Assembly (NCBI GenBank): GCA_937922045.1
Contig: CAKZXA010000121.1
Location: 1-33,295 of the forward strand
Reading direction: 5' to 3'
DNA length: 33,295 bases
Source: an uncultured Acidimicrobiales bacterium
GTDB taxonomy: Bacteria; Actinomycetota; Acidimicrobiia; Acidimicrobiales; SZUA-35
A program made the position numbers and the translations under genes. Under the pieces are notes generated by a model that made no database searches, had not been told where the DNA came from, and worked only from the letters and a program-made list of their open reading frames with translations. Of the stretch, positions 16,134 through 22,839 are shown piece by piece (position 1 is the first letter of the stretch; each line of letters opens with the position of its first letter).

Positions 16134-17096
16134 CTAGGCGGCGACTGGCGGGTAGGCAAGGTGGTGCTCGCAATAGGCTCGTATGAAGCTGCGATGTTCG
16201 GTCACGAAGCGGGTGAATTCGGCGATACGCCAGGTGGGTTGCCCGCCCTTGTTCGGCCGCTGGCGGGGCACGCCCACTTCGGCCCGATCCGGTAGAACCT
16301 CGGTGGTCAGCACCCGACCGATCTTGGCTTTCGTGTTCTTCACGTGGCCTTCAGCGAAGCCGAGGGTTGAGGCCAGATCACCCCATGTCGACCAGTCGGC
16401 GTTGACCGAGGCGGCATAGAGGAGCCGGGCGAAGGTGAGCGAATCGTCCGCTGAGCGGCATTGATCGCTGTTCTCGCTGAGAACCTGTCCGAGTTCTTTT
16501 TCGGCATCGGTGGGGATGAGGCTTGGCGGCAGGTGCCCGGTGGTTCGAACTTGGTGACCGCCGCCATGACCTCGGGCCAGGCGATCCATCTGTCCGATGA
16601 TGTCGGCGGCCTGAACGTTTGGGTTTGGGTAGTGCAGCAGCATTCGGGGATGGCAGCGACCGGCGAGGGCATGGCGGGTGAACATCGTGTGGGAGCTGCC
16701 CAGCGTTGTGAACAGGGCCACGATGACGGTGGATGCGGGGACGATGGCTTGGAGGGCACACGCCCCGTCGATGCCCTGGGGGGTGAGCACCAGGGGGTTG
16801 ATGACGGCCACGTCGGGAGCAAGGTTGAGCTGAGCAACGTGGGCCACGGTCCGAACGTAGTGAACGGAATGACCGCGCTCGGTGTGGACCTTGCGGTAGG
16901 CGAGCTCAACGGTGTCCATGTTGGGGCCTATGTAGACCACACGGAGGGCTTGGCCGGCAACGATCTGGTCGTCGGTGACCTGAATGGTTGCTCGTGCGTT
17001 GGCAGCAGTGTCCGGTGCAAACGGATCGGTGGGTGGGGAGGTGTCTTCGATGGGCGCTGGTTCAGTCGGGATTGTTGGGGCGGCTCGTGAAGGCAT
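16134..17096 (-). CDS. Atypical receiver-domain/HTH regulator (orphan)
   Basis: 320 residues. After a Pro-rich ~48-residue leader, residues 51-175 follow the layout of a CheY-type receiver (LRVVYIGPN, DVAVINPLV, STVIVALFTT, RMLLHYPNP). The phospho-acceptor Asp is Asn100, the N-terminal acidic pair is absent, and the usual Lys is not seen, so phosphorylation is unlikely. Residues 235-265 (TWGDLASTLGFAEGHVKNTKAKIG) resemble the LuxR/NarL helix-turn-helix, followed by a ~60-residue basic and aromatic tail. I assign it as a non-phosphorylated response-regulator-like DNA-binding protein by fold pattern only. AAGGAG lies 10 nt before the ATG. No histidine kinase is adjacent. Confidence 0.65.
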   Translation of the reverse strand: MPSRAAPTIPTEPAPIEDTSPPTDPFAPDTAANARATIQVTDDQIVAGQALRVVYIGPNMDTVELAYRKVHTERGHSVHYVRTVAHVAQLNLAPDVAVINPLVLTPQGIDGACALQAIVPASTVIVALFTTLGSSHTMFTRHALAGRCHPRMLLHYPNPNVQAADIIGQMDRLARGHGGGHQVRTTGHLPPSLIPTDAEKELGQVLSENSDQCRSADDSLTFARLLYAASVNADWSTWGDLASTLGFAEGHVKNTKAKIGRVLTTEVLPDRAEVGVPRQRPNKGGQPTWRIAEFTRFVTEHRSFIRAYCEHHLAYPPVAA

Positions 17097-17375
17097 TAGG
17101 CGGTAACTCCTTCATACAAAACATTTCGAGGGTGGACGGTGGTGAATGGTTCAGCGGAGGGATTGCTGGCATGTGTCCATTCTCGTACGAAATGAACCAC
17201 TTAGGAAAGCCGAAACTATGAAGTACTGCCGAATGGCACATGACGACTGATCTCGTTCGGAACGATTCCGAAAGTTGCCCACCTGCGTGTTTGAGCCTGT
17301 CACGATCAAAACACAGTCCATTCATATGAACGATTAGGAGTAGCAACGGCCTACGGGCCAGAGAGGGGACGTTCG
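17097..17375. promoter_or_regulatory. Palindrome-rich divergent regulatory region
   Basis: 279 nt, visibly less GC-rich than its surroundings, between the divergent atypical regulator (-) and the small membrane protein (+). It contains TTCGGAA-cga-TTCCGAA (17256-17272, perfect inverted repeat), overlapped by TCGTTC-g-GAACGA (17253-17265). It also contains TTCATATGAA (17321-17330, perfect palindrome) and a 15-nt near-palindrome centred on TCGTACGA (17179-17193, one mismatched pair). GAACGATT occurs twice (17260-17267 and 17328-17335). These are good operator candidates; no clear -35/-10 pair was found. Confidence 0.6.
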
Positions 17376-17630
17376 ATGGAATACGTCTTTGGAGCCGTCT
17401 TTTTAGCCTTCGTGTTGGTGTTCGGCGCGTTCTTCGTCGCCGTACTGGTCACCCTCAACTCGGCGGTTGACCGTATGCGCAGCGAAGCCAACCTGCTCAA
17501 CCAGCGGCGTGAACGAAACATGCGAGAGCAGATGACACCTGACCAGGTAGCCGAGCGCGAGCGTCGTCAATCGATCGCTCGTCGCCAGGAGGAACGCAAC
17601 CGAGCCATCTACGATGGCGGCGGTTGGTAG
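17376..17630 (+). CDS. Small single-pass membrane protein, unknown
   Basis: 84 residues: a hydrophobic segment at about 4-30, then a long highly charged, Arg/Glu/Gln-rich helix (about 32-78, probable coiled coil) ending in DGGGW. Topology is probably N-out with the charged helix in the cytosol. GAGAGGGG stands ~7 nt before the ATG. It is transcribed away from the atypical regulator across the palindrome-rich region, so the two may share control. It ends 3 nt from the convergent oxidoreductase gene. No family recognised. Confidence 0.7.
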   Translation: MEYVFGAVFLAFVLVFGAFFVAVLVTLNSAVDRMRSEANLLNQRRERNMREQMTPDQVAERERRQSIARRQEERNRAIYDGGGW

Positions 17631-17633
17631 CGC

Positions 17634-18179
17634 CTACGCGCTTGTAGCCTCGTCGGGGCCTTGATCGAGGCCGGTGCCGGTGTCGGTGCCGGTGTCGGCT
17701 TCGAGGGCGTTGAGGATCGTCGCCACGCTGGTTGGGAAGCCCCCGGTCGCGATCGGACCCCACCGCTCGACGTCGATCGAAATCAAGCACTTGCCCTGGC
17801 GCATCATCGACTCGCGATACTCATCCCAGTTGGGGTGCTCGCCTGATACCGCCCGAAAGTATTCGACCAGGCCCTCTACCGCTTCGGGCACGTCGGTAAC
17901 CGAAGCGGTGCCATCGACCTGGACCCAGGCTCCGCCGAAATGATCGCTCATCACACAGACCGTGACCCGAGGATCGCGCCGTAGGTTATGGCTCTTATCT
18001 CTCTCCGGATAGGTGGCGATGACCAGCTGGCCAGCCTCGCTTACCCCACCGGTAACCGGTGAGGTTTGGGGTCGTCCGTCCTGACGCAAGGTAGCCAGGA
18101 GCCACTGGTTGCGGGGTCGGATGAAATCCAAGAGCTCATCGCGTTCGACGAGATCTTCGGTGGCGAGTTTTCGAGCCAT
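17634..18179 (-). CDS. PPOX-class split-barrel oxidoreductase, F420- or FMN-dependent
   Basis: 181 residues with the pyridoxamine-5'-phosphate-oxidase-like barrel: NQWLLATLRQDGRPQTSPVTGG (N-terminal strands), IATYPERDKSHNLRRDPRVTVCVM (cofactor-phosphate region), WVQVDGTASVTDVPEAVEGL. The order matches the actinobacterial F420-dependent PPOX class that reduces unsaturated or oxidised small molecules; cofactor choice is not certain from sequence. The C-terminal tail repeats Asp-Thr-Gly and is encoded by a 12-bp tandem repeat (17677-17700). It lies 45 nt downstream of the glycosyltransferase gene on the same strand but appears to have its own promoter. Confidence 0.85.
   Translation of the reverse strand: MARKLATEDLVERDELLDFIRPRNQWLLATLRQDGRPQTSPVTGGVSEAGQLVIATYPERDKSHNLRRDPRVTVCVMSDHFGGAWVQVDGTASVTDVPEAVEGLVEYFRAVSGEHPNWDEYRESMMRQGKCLISIDVERWGPIATGGFPTSVATILNALEADTGTDTGTGLDQGPDEATSA
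17677..17700. repeat. 12-bp in-frame tandem repeat in the oxidoreductase C-terminus
   Basis: CCGGTGTCGGTG (17677-17688) followed by CCGGTGTCGGCT (17689-17700). It encodes repeated Asp-Thr-Gly in the tail of the split-barrel protein. Being 12 bp long, slippage would keep the frame. Confidence 0.75.
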
Positions 18180-18185
18180 CCGCTA

Positions 18186-18191
18186 AGGATA
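18186..18191 (-). promoter_or_regulatory. Candidate -10 box for leaderless start at 18179
   Basis: Read on the minus strand: TATCCT, 6 nt, then ATG. TANNNT type with the spacing expected if transcription begins at the start codon; no Shine-Dalgarno is seen. Confidence 0.4.
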
Positions 18192-18224
18192 ACCAGCGAG
18201 ACGATCGCCCAGCGCCGTCGTTGC

Positions 18225-19481
18225 TCAGCCCAGGCTCATGATCCAGGAGCGCAAGTCGGCAGGTGTCATCGCATCCCTGTCGCCTAGTCGATTCGGATCG
18301 ATTTCTGCCAACTGAGGAGGCACCTGCTCCACGACTTTTTCCAGGGTGGCAGCATCGGCCAGGTCATCGACGACCTGGGCCATCTCGGGATCGTGATCGA
18401 CGCCTCGGGCTCGAGCCGCCGCCACCAGGCCGCGTAGGAGAGACTCCCACGTCGTCATCGGGCCTTGGGTGAGCGAAGCCGACTCTTCAAAGGAATCGAT
18501 GAAAGCGAAGGAAACGCTTTCGATCGAATGGCCTGACGAGATTGCCCCGAACAGCCAGTCCGAGTCGAAGGAGAACCCATAGGTCGATGGAGCGGCCAAG
18601 ATCGGGGCGAGGGCCTCGCGGCCGTAGAGCTTGAAGGCTGCTTGGGTATCACGGAGACCGCTGTCGAACAGCTCGCGTCCAACCATGCGTTGCATATGGC
18701 GCAACGCCACGATTCCCGGACCCCACCTCGCCTCGGCCTTGACCAAGACCGAACTGGCATCCTTGCGGTCGCCAACCACCACGGCCGCGCCCCTGGCATG
18801 GGCACCGATAAGCAGACCGATCTGGCCGAGATCGACCGAGTTGTCGGCATCGGTGAGAATGACGGCCTCGTAGTTGTCGTTCATAGCGTTGCTGGCGCCG
18901 TAGACGATCGCGCCGCCCTTGCGGGAATCGTCGACATGAGCGAGGTCGCGTAAGGGGCCATCGTCGGCTGGGATTGCGTCGCTCAATCGAAGGAGGCTCA
19001 CCCGTCCGCCGCTGGCGTGTTGAGCAGCCCGCTCGGCTGCCACTGCGGCGCTGTCGTCAGGATCGCCGTCGTCGACGGCATAGATTCGCCAATCGATGTG
19101 GGTACCGTCGAAGAGCCAGTCGAGCTGATCGAGCTTCACGTGGAGCGAATCCTCGCCGGTCGGATTCTCGGCGCTGTTCGGCCGGAGACGTCTCTGCTCG
19201 CCCCACATCGCCATCACCACGGCGAGCGGTTGGGTCCAACCACTCTCCAGTAGATCTCGCTTCGATCCGGCCAGCTTCGTCGCTACGCGAACATCGAGGT
19301 TGAGTGTGGCATCTTGGGCCAACTGTTCGAGCTGTTCGTCGTCAGTGCCGAGCTTCAGCAGCATGTCGGCGAGGTCTCGGACACGCCGATGATCGGCAGC
19401 TGAGGCGATGTTGTAGTCGGCCTGGCTTTGAGACTGCAGCTGGTCGGTGATGGACTTGATGGTCTGGACGTTGTTTTGCAC
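18225..19481 (-). CDS. GT2-type glycosyltransferase with N-terminal helical extension
   Basis: 418 residues. The first ~85 are helical and unrecognised. A GT-A core follows: LAVVMAMWGEQRRL, WRIYAVDDGDPDDS, KGGAIVYGASNA, AVILTDADNSVD (DxD-like, metal/nucleotide site), VVVGDRKDA, DTQAAFKLYGREAL and FSFDSDWLFGAISSGHSIESV. The core order parallels the polyprenyl-phosphate sugar transferase at the start of the window, but the GSR motif is GDR and the protein is longer. A soluble glycosyltransferase acting on a lipid carrier or a glycosyl-acceptor is likely; acceptor unknown. The start is GTG with GGAG 5 nt upstream. Confidence 0.82.
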   Translation of the reverse strand: MQNNVQTIKSITDQLQSQSQADYNIASAADHRRVRDLADMLLKLGTDDEQLEQLAQDATLNLDVRVATKLAGSKRDLLESGWTQPLAVVMAMWGEQRRLRPNSAENPTGEDSLHVKLDQLDWLFDGTHIDWRIYAVDDGDPDDSAAVAAERAAQHASGGRVSLLRLSDAIPADDGPLRDLAHVDDSRKGGAIVYGASNAMNDNYEAVILTDADNSVDLGQIGLLIGAHARGAAVVVGDRKDASSVLVKAEARWGPGIVALRHMQRMVGRELFDSGLRDTQAAFKLYGREALAPILAAPSTYGFSFDSDWLFGAISSGHSIESVSFAFIDSFEESASLTQGPMTTWESLLRGLVAAARARGVDHDPEMAQVVDDLADAATLEKVVEQVPPQLAEIDPNRLGDRDAMTPADLRSWIMSLG

Positions 19482-19530
19482 GGGTTCTCCGCTGATTGGT
19501 AGACATCAGGGACGGAAGATTAGTGGTCGG

Positions 19531-19536
19531 TATAGT
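19531..19536 (+). promoter_or_regulatory. Candidate -10 box for leaderless start at 19543
   Basis: TATAGT, close to the TATAAT consensus, 6 nt before ATG in a 61-nt divergent gap. No Shine-Dalgarno sequence lies between box and start, so a leaderless message is likely. Confidence 0.5.
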
Positions 19537-19542
19537 CATAGC

Positions 19543-20511
19543 ATGTCCGGCTCGGCTTCCAACGACCCTCGTCCCGATGGACCTGCTGAAGGGTTCGTCG
19601 TGCATATTGTCGATGGAACCTATGAGCTGTTCCGGCAGTACTTCGCCCGCCCCGAACATATCAACGGCGATGGCTTGGATGTGGGAGCAGTGCGTGCCGT
19701 GGTGCGAGGCATGCTGGCCATGCTGGAAGAAGGCGCGACCCATCTCGGGGTCGCCACCGACCAGGTGATCGAGTCGTTTCGCAACGAGCTCTACGCTGGC
19801 TACAAAACGGGCGAGGCTATGGAGCCTGGTATCAAGGCCCAGTTCGCGCCCTTGGAGGATGCCCTGATGGCGGCCGGTATCGCCACCTACCCCATGGTGG
19901 CGCATGAGGCCGACGACGGCATGGCCTCTCTGGCACGGATCGCCGCCGCCGACGGTCGCGTAACCAAGATTTTGATCTGCACGCCCGACAAAGACCTGGC
20001 CCAGTGCGTCACCGACGGTGGCACCGACGATGACGGTCTCTGGCATCCACCCATCATCCAGTTCGACCGTCGGAAGAATGTGATGTACGACGAGGCAGGG
20101 GTGATCGAGAAGTATGGCATTCCGCCAGCGTCGATTCCCGACTGGCTCGGTCTGGTCGGCGACTCAGCCGACGGATTCCCCGGCTTGAAAGGCTGGGGCG
20201 CCAAATCGGCCGCAGCCGTCTTGACCCGCTATGGCCACATCGACCAAATCCCGCTGGCCGCAGGCCAGTGGGACATCACGGTGCGCAGCGGCGCCACGTT
20301 GGCCAAAACACTCGCCGACAATCTTGACGACGCCCTGCTCTTTCGCCGGATCGCCACCCTGGAGCACGACGCCCCGACCGCAGCCTCGATCGATGAGCTT
20401 CGCTGGACGGGCCCGGCCGACAATCTAGCTGAGGCGGCCGCCTTGCTCGACGCCCCCGACCTGCTCGAACGCACAGCCAAGCTGGCCGCGGTTAGAGGTG
20501 ACAAGTCATGA
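19543..20511 (+). CDS. 5'-3' exonuclease (PolI-type FEN/XPG nuclease)
   Basis: 322-residue stand-alone version of the DNA polymerase I 5'-nuclease domain, which removes 5' flaps and RNA primers using metal ions. Visible: HIVDGTYELFRQYF (first metal Asp24), AHEADDGMASLA (acidic cluster), CTPDKDLAQCV, and the helix-three-turn-helix LVGDSADGFPGLKGWGAKSAAAVL. The frame runs back to 19447, but the ATG at 19543 is preferred because of the promoter-like TATAGT 6 nt upstream and because the earlier part overlaps the divergent gene. It overlaps the acetyltransferase gene by 4 nt (ATGA). Confidence 0.92.
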   Translation: MSGSASNDPRPDGPAEGFVVHIVDGTYELFRQYFARPEHINGDGLDVGAVRAVVRGMLAMLEEGATHLGVATDQVIESFRNELYAGYKTGEAMEPGIKAQFAPLEDALMAAGIATYPMVAHEADDGMASLARIAAADGRVTKILICTPDKDLAQCVTDGGTDDDGLWHPPIIQFDRRKNVMYDEAGVIEKYGIPPASIPDWLGLVGDSADGFPGLKGWGAKSAAAVLTRYGHIDQIPLAAGQWDITVRSGATLAKTLADNLDDALLFRRIATLEHDAPTAASIDELRWTGPADNLAEAAALLDAPDLLERTAKLAAVRGDKS

Positions 20512-21005
20512 TCCGTCCCTACGCCGATGGTGACGCTGCCGGTTTCCTGGCCCTAAACGCTGCATGCCAGCCCGAAGTCGGACCTATGGACGAGGCCAAA
20601 TTGGCCAGCTTCGTCGAATGGGCACCGTACCTGCGCGTGGTCGATGTTGGTGGCGAGATCGTTGGTCTGCTCGTCGGCCTCGACGAGACTGCACCCTACG
20701 GCAGCCTAAACTTCGGCTGGTTCACCAACCGGTTTGACCGGATGGCCTACATCGATCGGATCGCCATCGCCGAGTCGCAACGAGGACAAGGCTGGGGCCC
20801 CGCCCTTTACGACGACTTCAAGGCGTGGGCTAGGGAAGCGGGGCTGCCGAGGATGACCGCTGAGGTAAATGTCGAACCGCCCAACCCTCGCTCGGTGCGT
20901 TTCCATGAAATCTACGGGTTTAACCGGTTGGAAGAGTTCGAACCAACCGGTTCATCCGACTACCGCGTCGTGATGATGGAGTGTCTGCTAAAGCAGAACG
21001 GCTGA
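20508..21005 (+). CDS. GNAT-family N-acetyltransferase
   Basis: 165 residues. Acetyl-CoA motif A is seen as IDRIAIAESQRGQGWGPALYDDF, with the R/Q-x-x-G-x-G/A site as RGQGWG, followed by motif-B-like PNPRSVRFHEIYGF. Acetylates an amine on a small molecule or protein; acceptor unknown. Translationally coupled to the exonuclease. The 3' part of the gene contains a perfect 10-bp inverted repeat (20922-20952). Confidence 0.9.
   Translation: MIRPYADGDAAGFLALNAACQPEVGPMDEAKLASFVEWAPYLRVVDVGGEIVGLLVGLDETAPYGSLNFGWFTNRFDRMAYIDRIAIAESQRGQGWGPALYDDFKAWAREAGLPRMTAEVNVEPPNPRSVRFHEIYGFNRLEEFEPTGSSDYRVVMMECLLKQNG
20922..20952. repeat. Perfect 10-bp inverted repeat inside the GNAT gene
   Basis: AACCGGTTGG (20922-20931) and CCAACCGGTT (20943-20952) are exact reverse complements with an 11-nt loop. 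Each arm also contains the palindrome AACCGGTT. It lies ~55 nt before the stop codon. Confidence 0.8.
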
Positions 21006-21170
21006 CGCAACATCCTCAACGGAGAATAAACATCCGGTAGCCATTGTCGAACACTCGGGCATCGCCCTGTGATCGCGGATTATGTTGCGGACATCAACCA
21101 ATGGCGGGTAGATCCGATGGGGTCAACAACTGGTCCGAGGGTCTCGCCATGTCCCAAGGAGCGATACACA

Positions 21171-21890
21171 ATGAGACGGATTAGACGACGAGTAATGGCG
21201 ACTGCCGGTGCCTTCATCACGTTGATGGCATTGGTTTCGGCCGCCCCTGCATCAGCGACCTACGACTGGGGTTCAGAAGACGCCGAAGCGACCTACGTCG
21301 TTTCGTTTGAGAATGTGACGGAGGGTCAGTATTTGACGCCTCCGAATTTTGCGGTGCATAGCCGTTCGGTTGATGTGTTTCAGGTTGGTCATCCGGCGAG
21401 TGCTGGTGTTCAGGCGGTTGCGGAGAATGGTGGTGTGCCGGTGTTGGCTGCGGAGTTGAAGGGCGCGGTTGATGATGCTGGTTTGGGTGTGAGTGGTGTT
21501 GGTGGTGATGGGCCGTTGGCTCCGGGTGAGTCGACGACGTTTGAGGTGACCTCTTCGGAGAATCGTTTGAGTGTTGTTTCGATGGTGATTTGTACCAATG
21601 ATGGTTTTGCTGGTGTGGATTCGCGGCGGTTGCCTCGGTTTGATGGTGGTTCGTGGACTGGTTATGTGCGGGCCTATGACGCTGGTACGGAGGTGAATAC
21701 GGAGTTGAGGGCTGATTTGGTTCCTGCTCCGTTCTGTGGTGAGGGTGATGGTTCGACGGTGTCGGATCCTGCGCTTGCTGAGAATGGTGTTGTTGGTCGG
21801 CATCGGACGTTGCGTGGTGTTGGCGATCTGGATCCGTCGTTGGATTGGCGTGGCCCGGTAGCCAAGATCACCGTCACCCGAAACGGCTGA
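21171..21890 (+). CDS. Secreted spondin-domain protein
   Basis: 239 residues. A Sec signal peptide comes first (basic MRRIRRRVMATAG, hydrophobic core FITLMALVSAA, probable cleavage after ASA near residue 29). It is followed by one Spondin_N-like domain (about 36-170): VSFENVTEGQYLTPP, FQVGHPASAGVQAVAENG, GDGPLAPGESTTFEV. The domain is extracellular and probably binds a ligand or cation; bacterial roles are poorly known. AAGGAG lies 9 nt before the ATG at 21171, which excludes the longer frame from 21069. Codons from about 21301 to 21852 end almost only in T or G, unlike the ends of this gene and its neighbours. A strong hairpin follows the stop. Confidence 0.85.
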   Translation: MRRIRRRVMATAGAFITLMALVSAAPASATYDWGSEDAEATYVVSFENVTEGQYLTPPNFAVHSRSVDVFQVGHPASAGVQAVAENGGVPVLAAELKGAVDDAGLGVSGVGGDGPLAPGESTTFEVTSSENRLSVVSMVICTNDGFAGVDSRRLPRFDGGSWTGYVRAYDAGTEVNTELRADLVPAPFCGEGDGSTVSDPALAENGVVGRHRTLRGVGDLDPSLDWRGPVAKITVTRNG

Positions 21891-21916
21891 TAGAAGACCG
21901 GGTACCCCTCGGGGGA

Positions 21917-21951
21917 GCGAAGCGTGGCGCCGCCGCGGCGCCACGCTTCGC
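21917..21951. terminator. Perfect 15-bp hairpin, terminator-like
   Basis: Arms 21917-21931 and 21937-21951 are exact reverse complements (GCGAAGCGTGGCGCC and its complement) around a 5-nt loop; one more G-C pair can close inside. It lies 27 nt after the spondin gene stop and ahead of the methyltransferase promoter. There is no U-tract, so it may be a GC-rich actinobacterial-style terminator rather than a classical one. Confidence 0.75.
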
Positions 21952-21978
21952 CATTCGGCGGCGACCAGTGCCGGGCAT

Positions 21979-21984
21979 TACGAT
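21979..21984 (+). promoter_or_regulatory. Candidate -10 box for leaderless start at 21991
   Basis: TACGAT, 6 nt, ATG. TANNNT type, no Shine-Dalgarno in the spacer, and placed after the hairpin that should end the previous transcript. Confidence 0.4.
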
Positions 21985-21990
21985 GAGCCC

Positions 21991-22839
21991 ATGTCGGGAT
22001 CGAAGCCATCAGCCATGAAGTCAATGGGGTTGTACAACAACGTCGAACGCATCCTTGCCGATCTGGCTGCGGCTGGGTTGGGCCCGGACTCGCCGCTGAC
22101 GGTTAGCGATCTGACACCCTTCGATCAGTACCACTATGAGGGAACCGTCGCCGTAGATGAAGCCGCCTTCGCCCTTGGAGCGACCAGCGGTTTGGAAGTG
22201 CTCGATGTTGGCGCAGGGCTTGGTGGCCCAGCCCGCTACCTGGCCGAGACCAGCGGAGCGATCGTGACAGCTCTTGAGCTGCAGGCCGACCTCGACAAAC
22301 TTGGGGCCAAGCTCACCGAGCGATGCGGCCTCGCCGAACACGTACACCACGTGAACGGCGACATCCTCACCGACGATCTCGGAGCCGGTCGCTTCGGGGG
22401 CATGATGTCGATGCTGTGCGTCCTACACATCGCCGACCGAGACCAGCTCTTCAGCCGATGCGCGCATGCACTGGCCCCCGGTGCCCGCATTTTCATCGAG
22501 GACTACTACGAGCGAGCACCCATGACCGAGCAGGAAAAGGCCGACCTCGCCCACGACGTGTCATGCCCCTACCTCCCCGATCTCGAAACCTACGTCTCCC
22601 AGGTAGCCAACGCTGGCTTCATCGATATTGATGTGACCGACATGACGCACGATTGGACGGACTTCGTGGCTGAAAGGCTCGGGGCCTTCAGGTCGGCTCG
22701 CACCGAGCTGACCGACCGCTACAATCCGGCGACGGTGGCCTCGCTCGACCGCTTCTACGCAACGGTGGCCAGCCTTTTCGACGGCGGAAATCTAGGCGGC
22801 ATTCGCCTCACCGCCACCAGGGCTGGCTCGAACAGCTAG
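21991..22839 (+). CDS. Class I SAM-dependent methyltransferase
   Basis: 282 residues. SAM motif I is LEVLDVGAGLGGPARYLAE (68-86), with motif II-like TALELQADL and later MMSMLCVLHIADRDQLFSRCAHALAPGARIFIEDYY. The segment YHYEGTVAVDEAA just ahead of motif I and the overall order resemble UbiE/tocopherol- and sarcosine-type N- or C-methyltransferases. Substrate unknown; a lipid, quinone or small amine is plausible. The first ATG (21991) follows a promoter-like box with leaderless spacing; ATGs at residues 9 and 12 are alternatives. The stop codon overlaps the convergent polymerase stop in a shared CTAG. Confidence 0.85.
   Translation: MSGSKPSAMKSMGLYNNVERILADLAAAGLGPDSPLTVSDLTPFDQYHYEGTVAVDEAAFALGATSGLEVLDVGAGLGGPARYLAETSGAIVTALELQADLDKLGAKLTERCGLAEHVHHVNGDILTDDLGAGRFGGMMSMLCVLHIADRDQLFSRCAHALAPGARIFIEDYYERAPMTEQEKADLAHDVSCPYLPDLETYVSQVANAGFIDIDVTDMTHDWTDFVAERLGAFRSARTELTDRYNPATVASLDRFYATVASLFDGGNLGGIRLTATRAGSNS

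Noticed and set aside
21300-21853. Diversity-generating retroelement target in the spondin domain
   Set aside because: The skew is at third positions toward T/G along the whole domain rather than adenine-site variation, and there is no reverse transcriptase or template repeat in the window.
21273-21944. 223-codon open frame antisense to the spondin gene
   Set aside because: It is very basic, rich in Arg/Thr/Ile with no domain, and is explained by the T/G-ending codons on the other strand.
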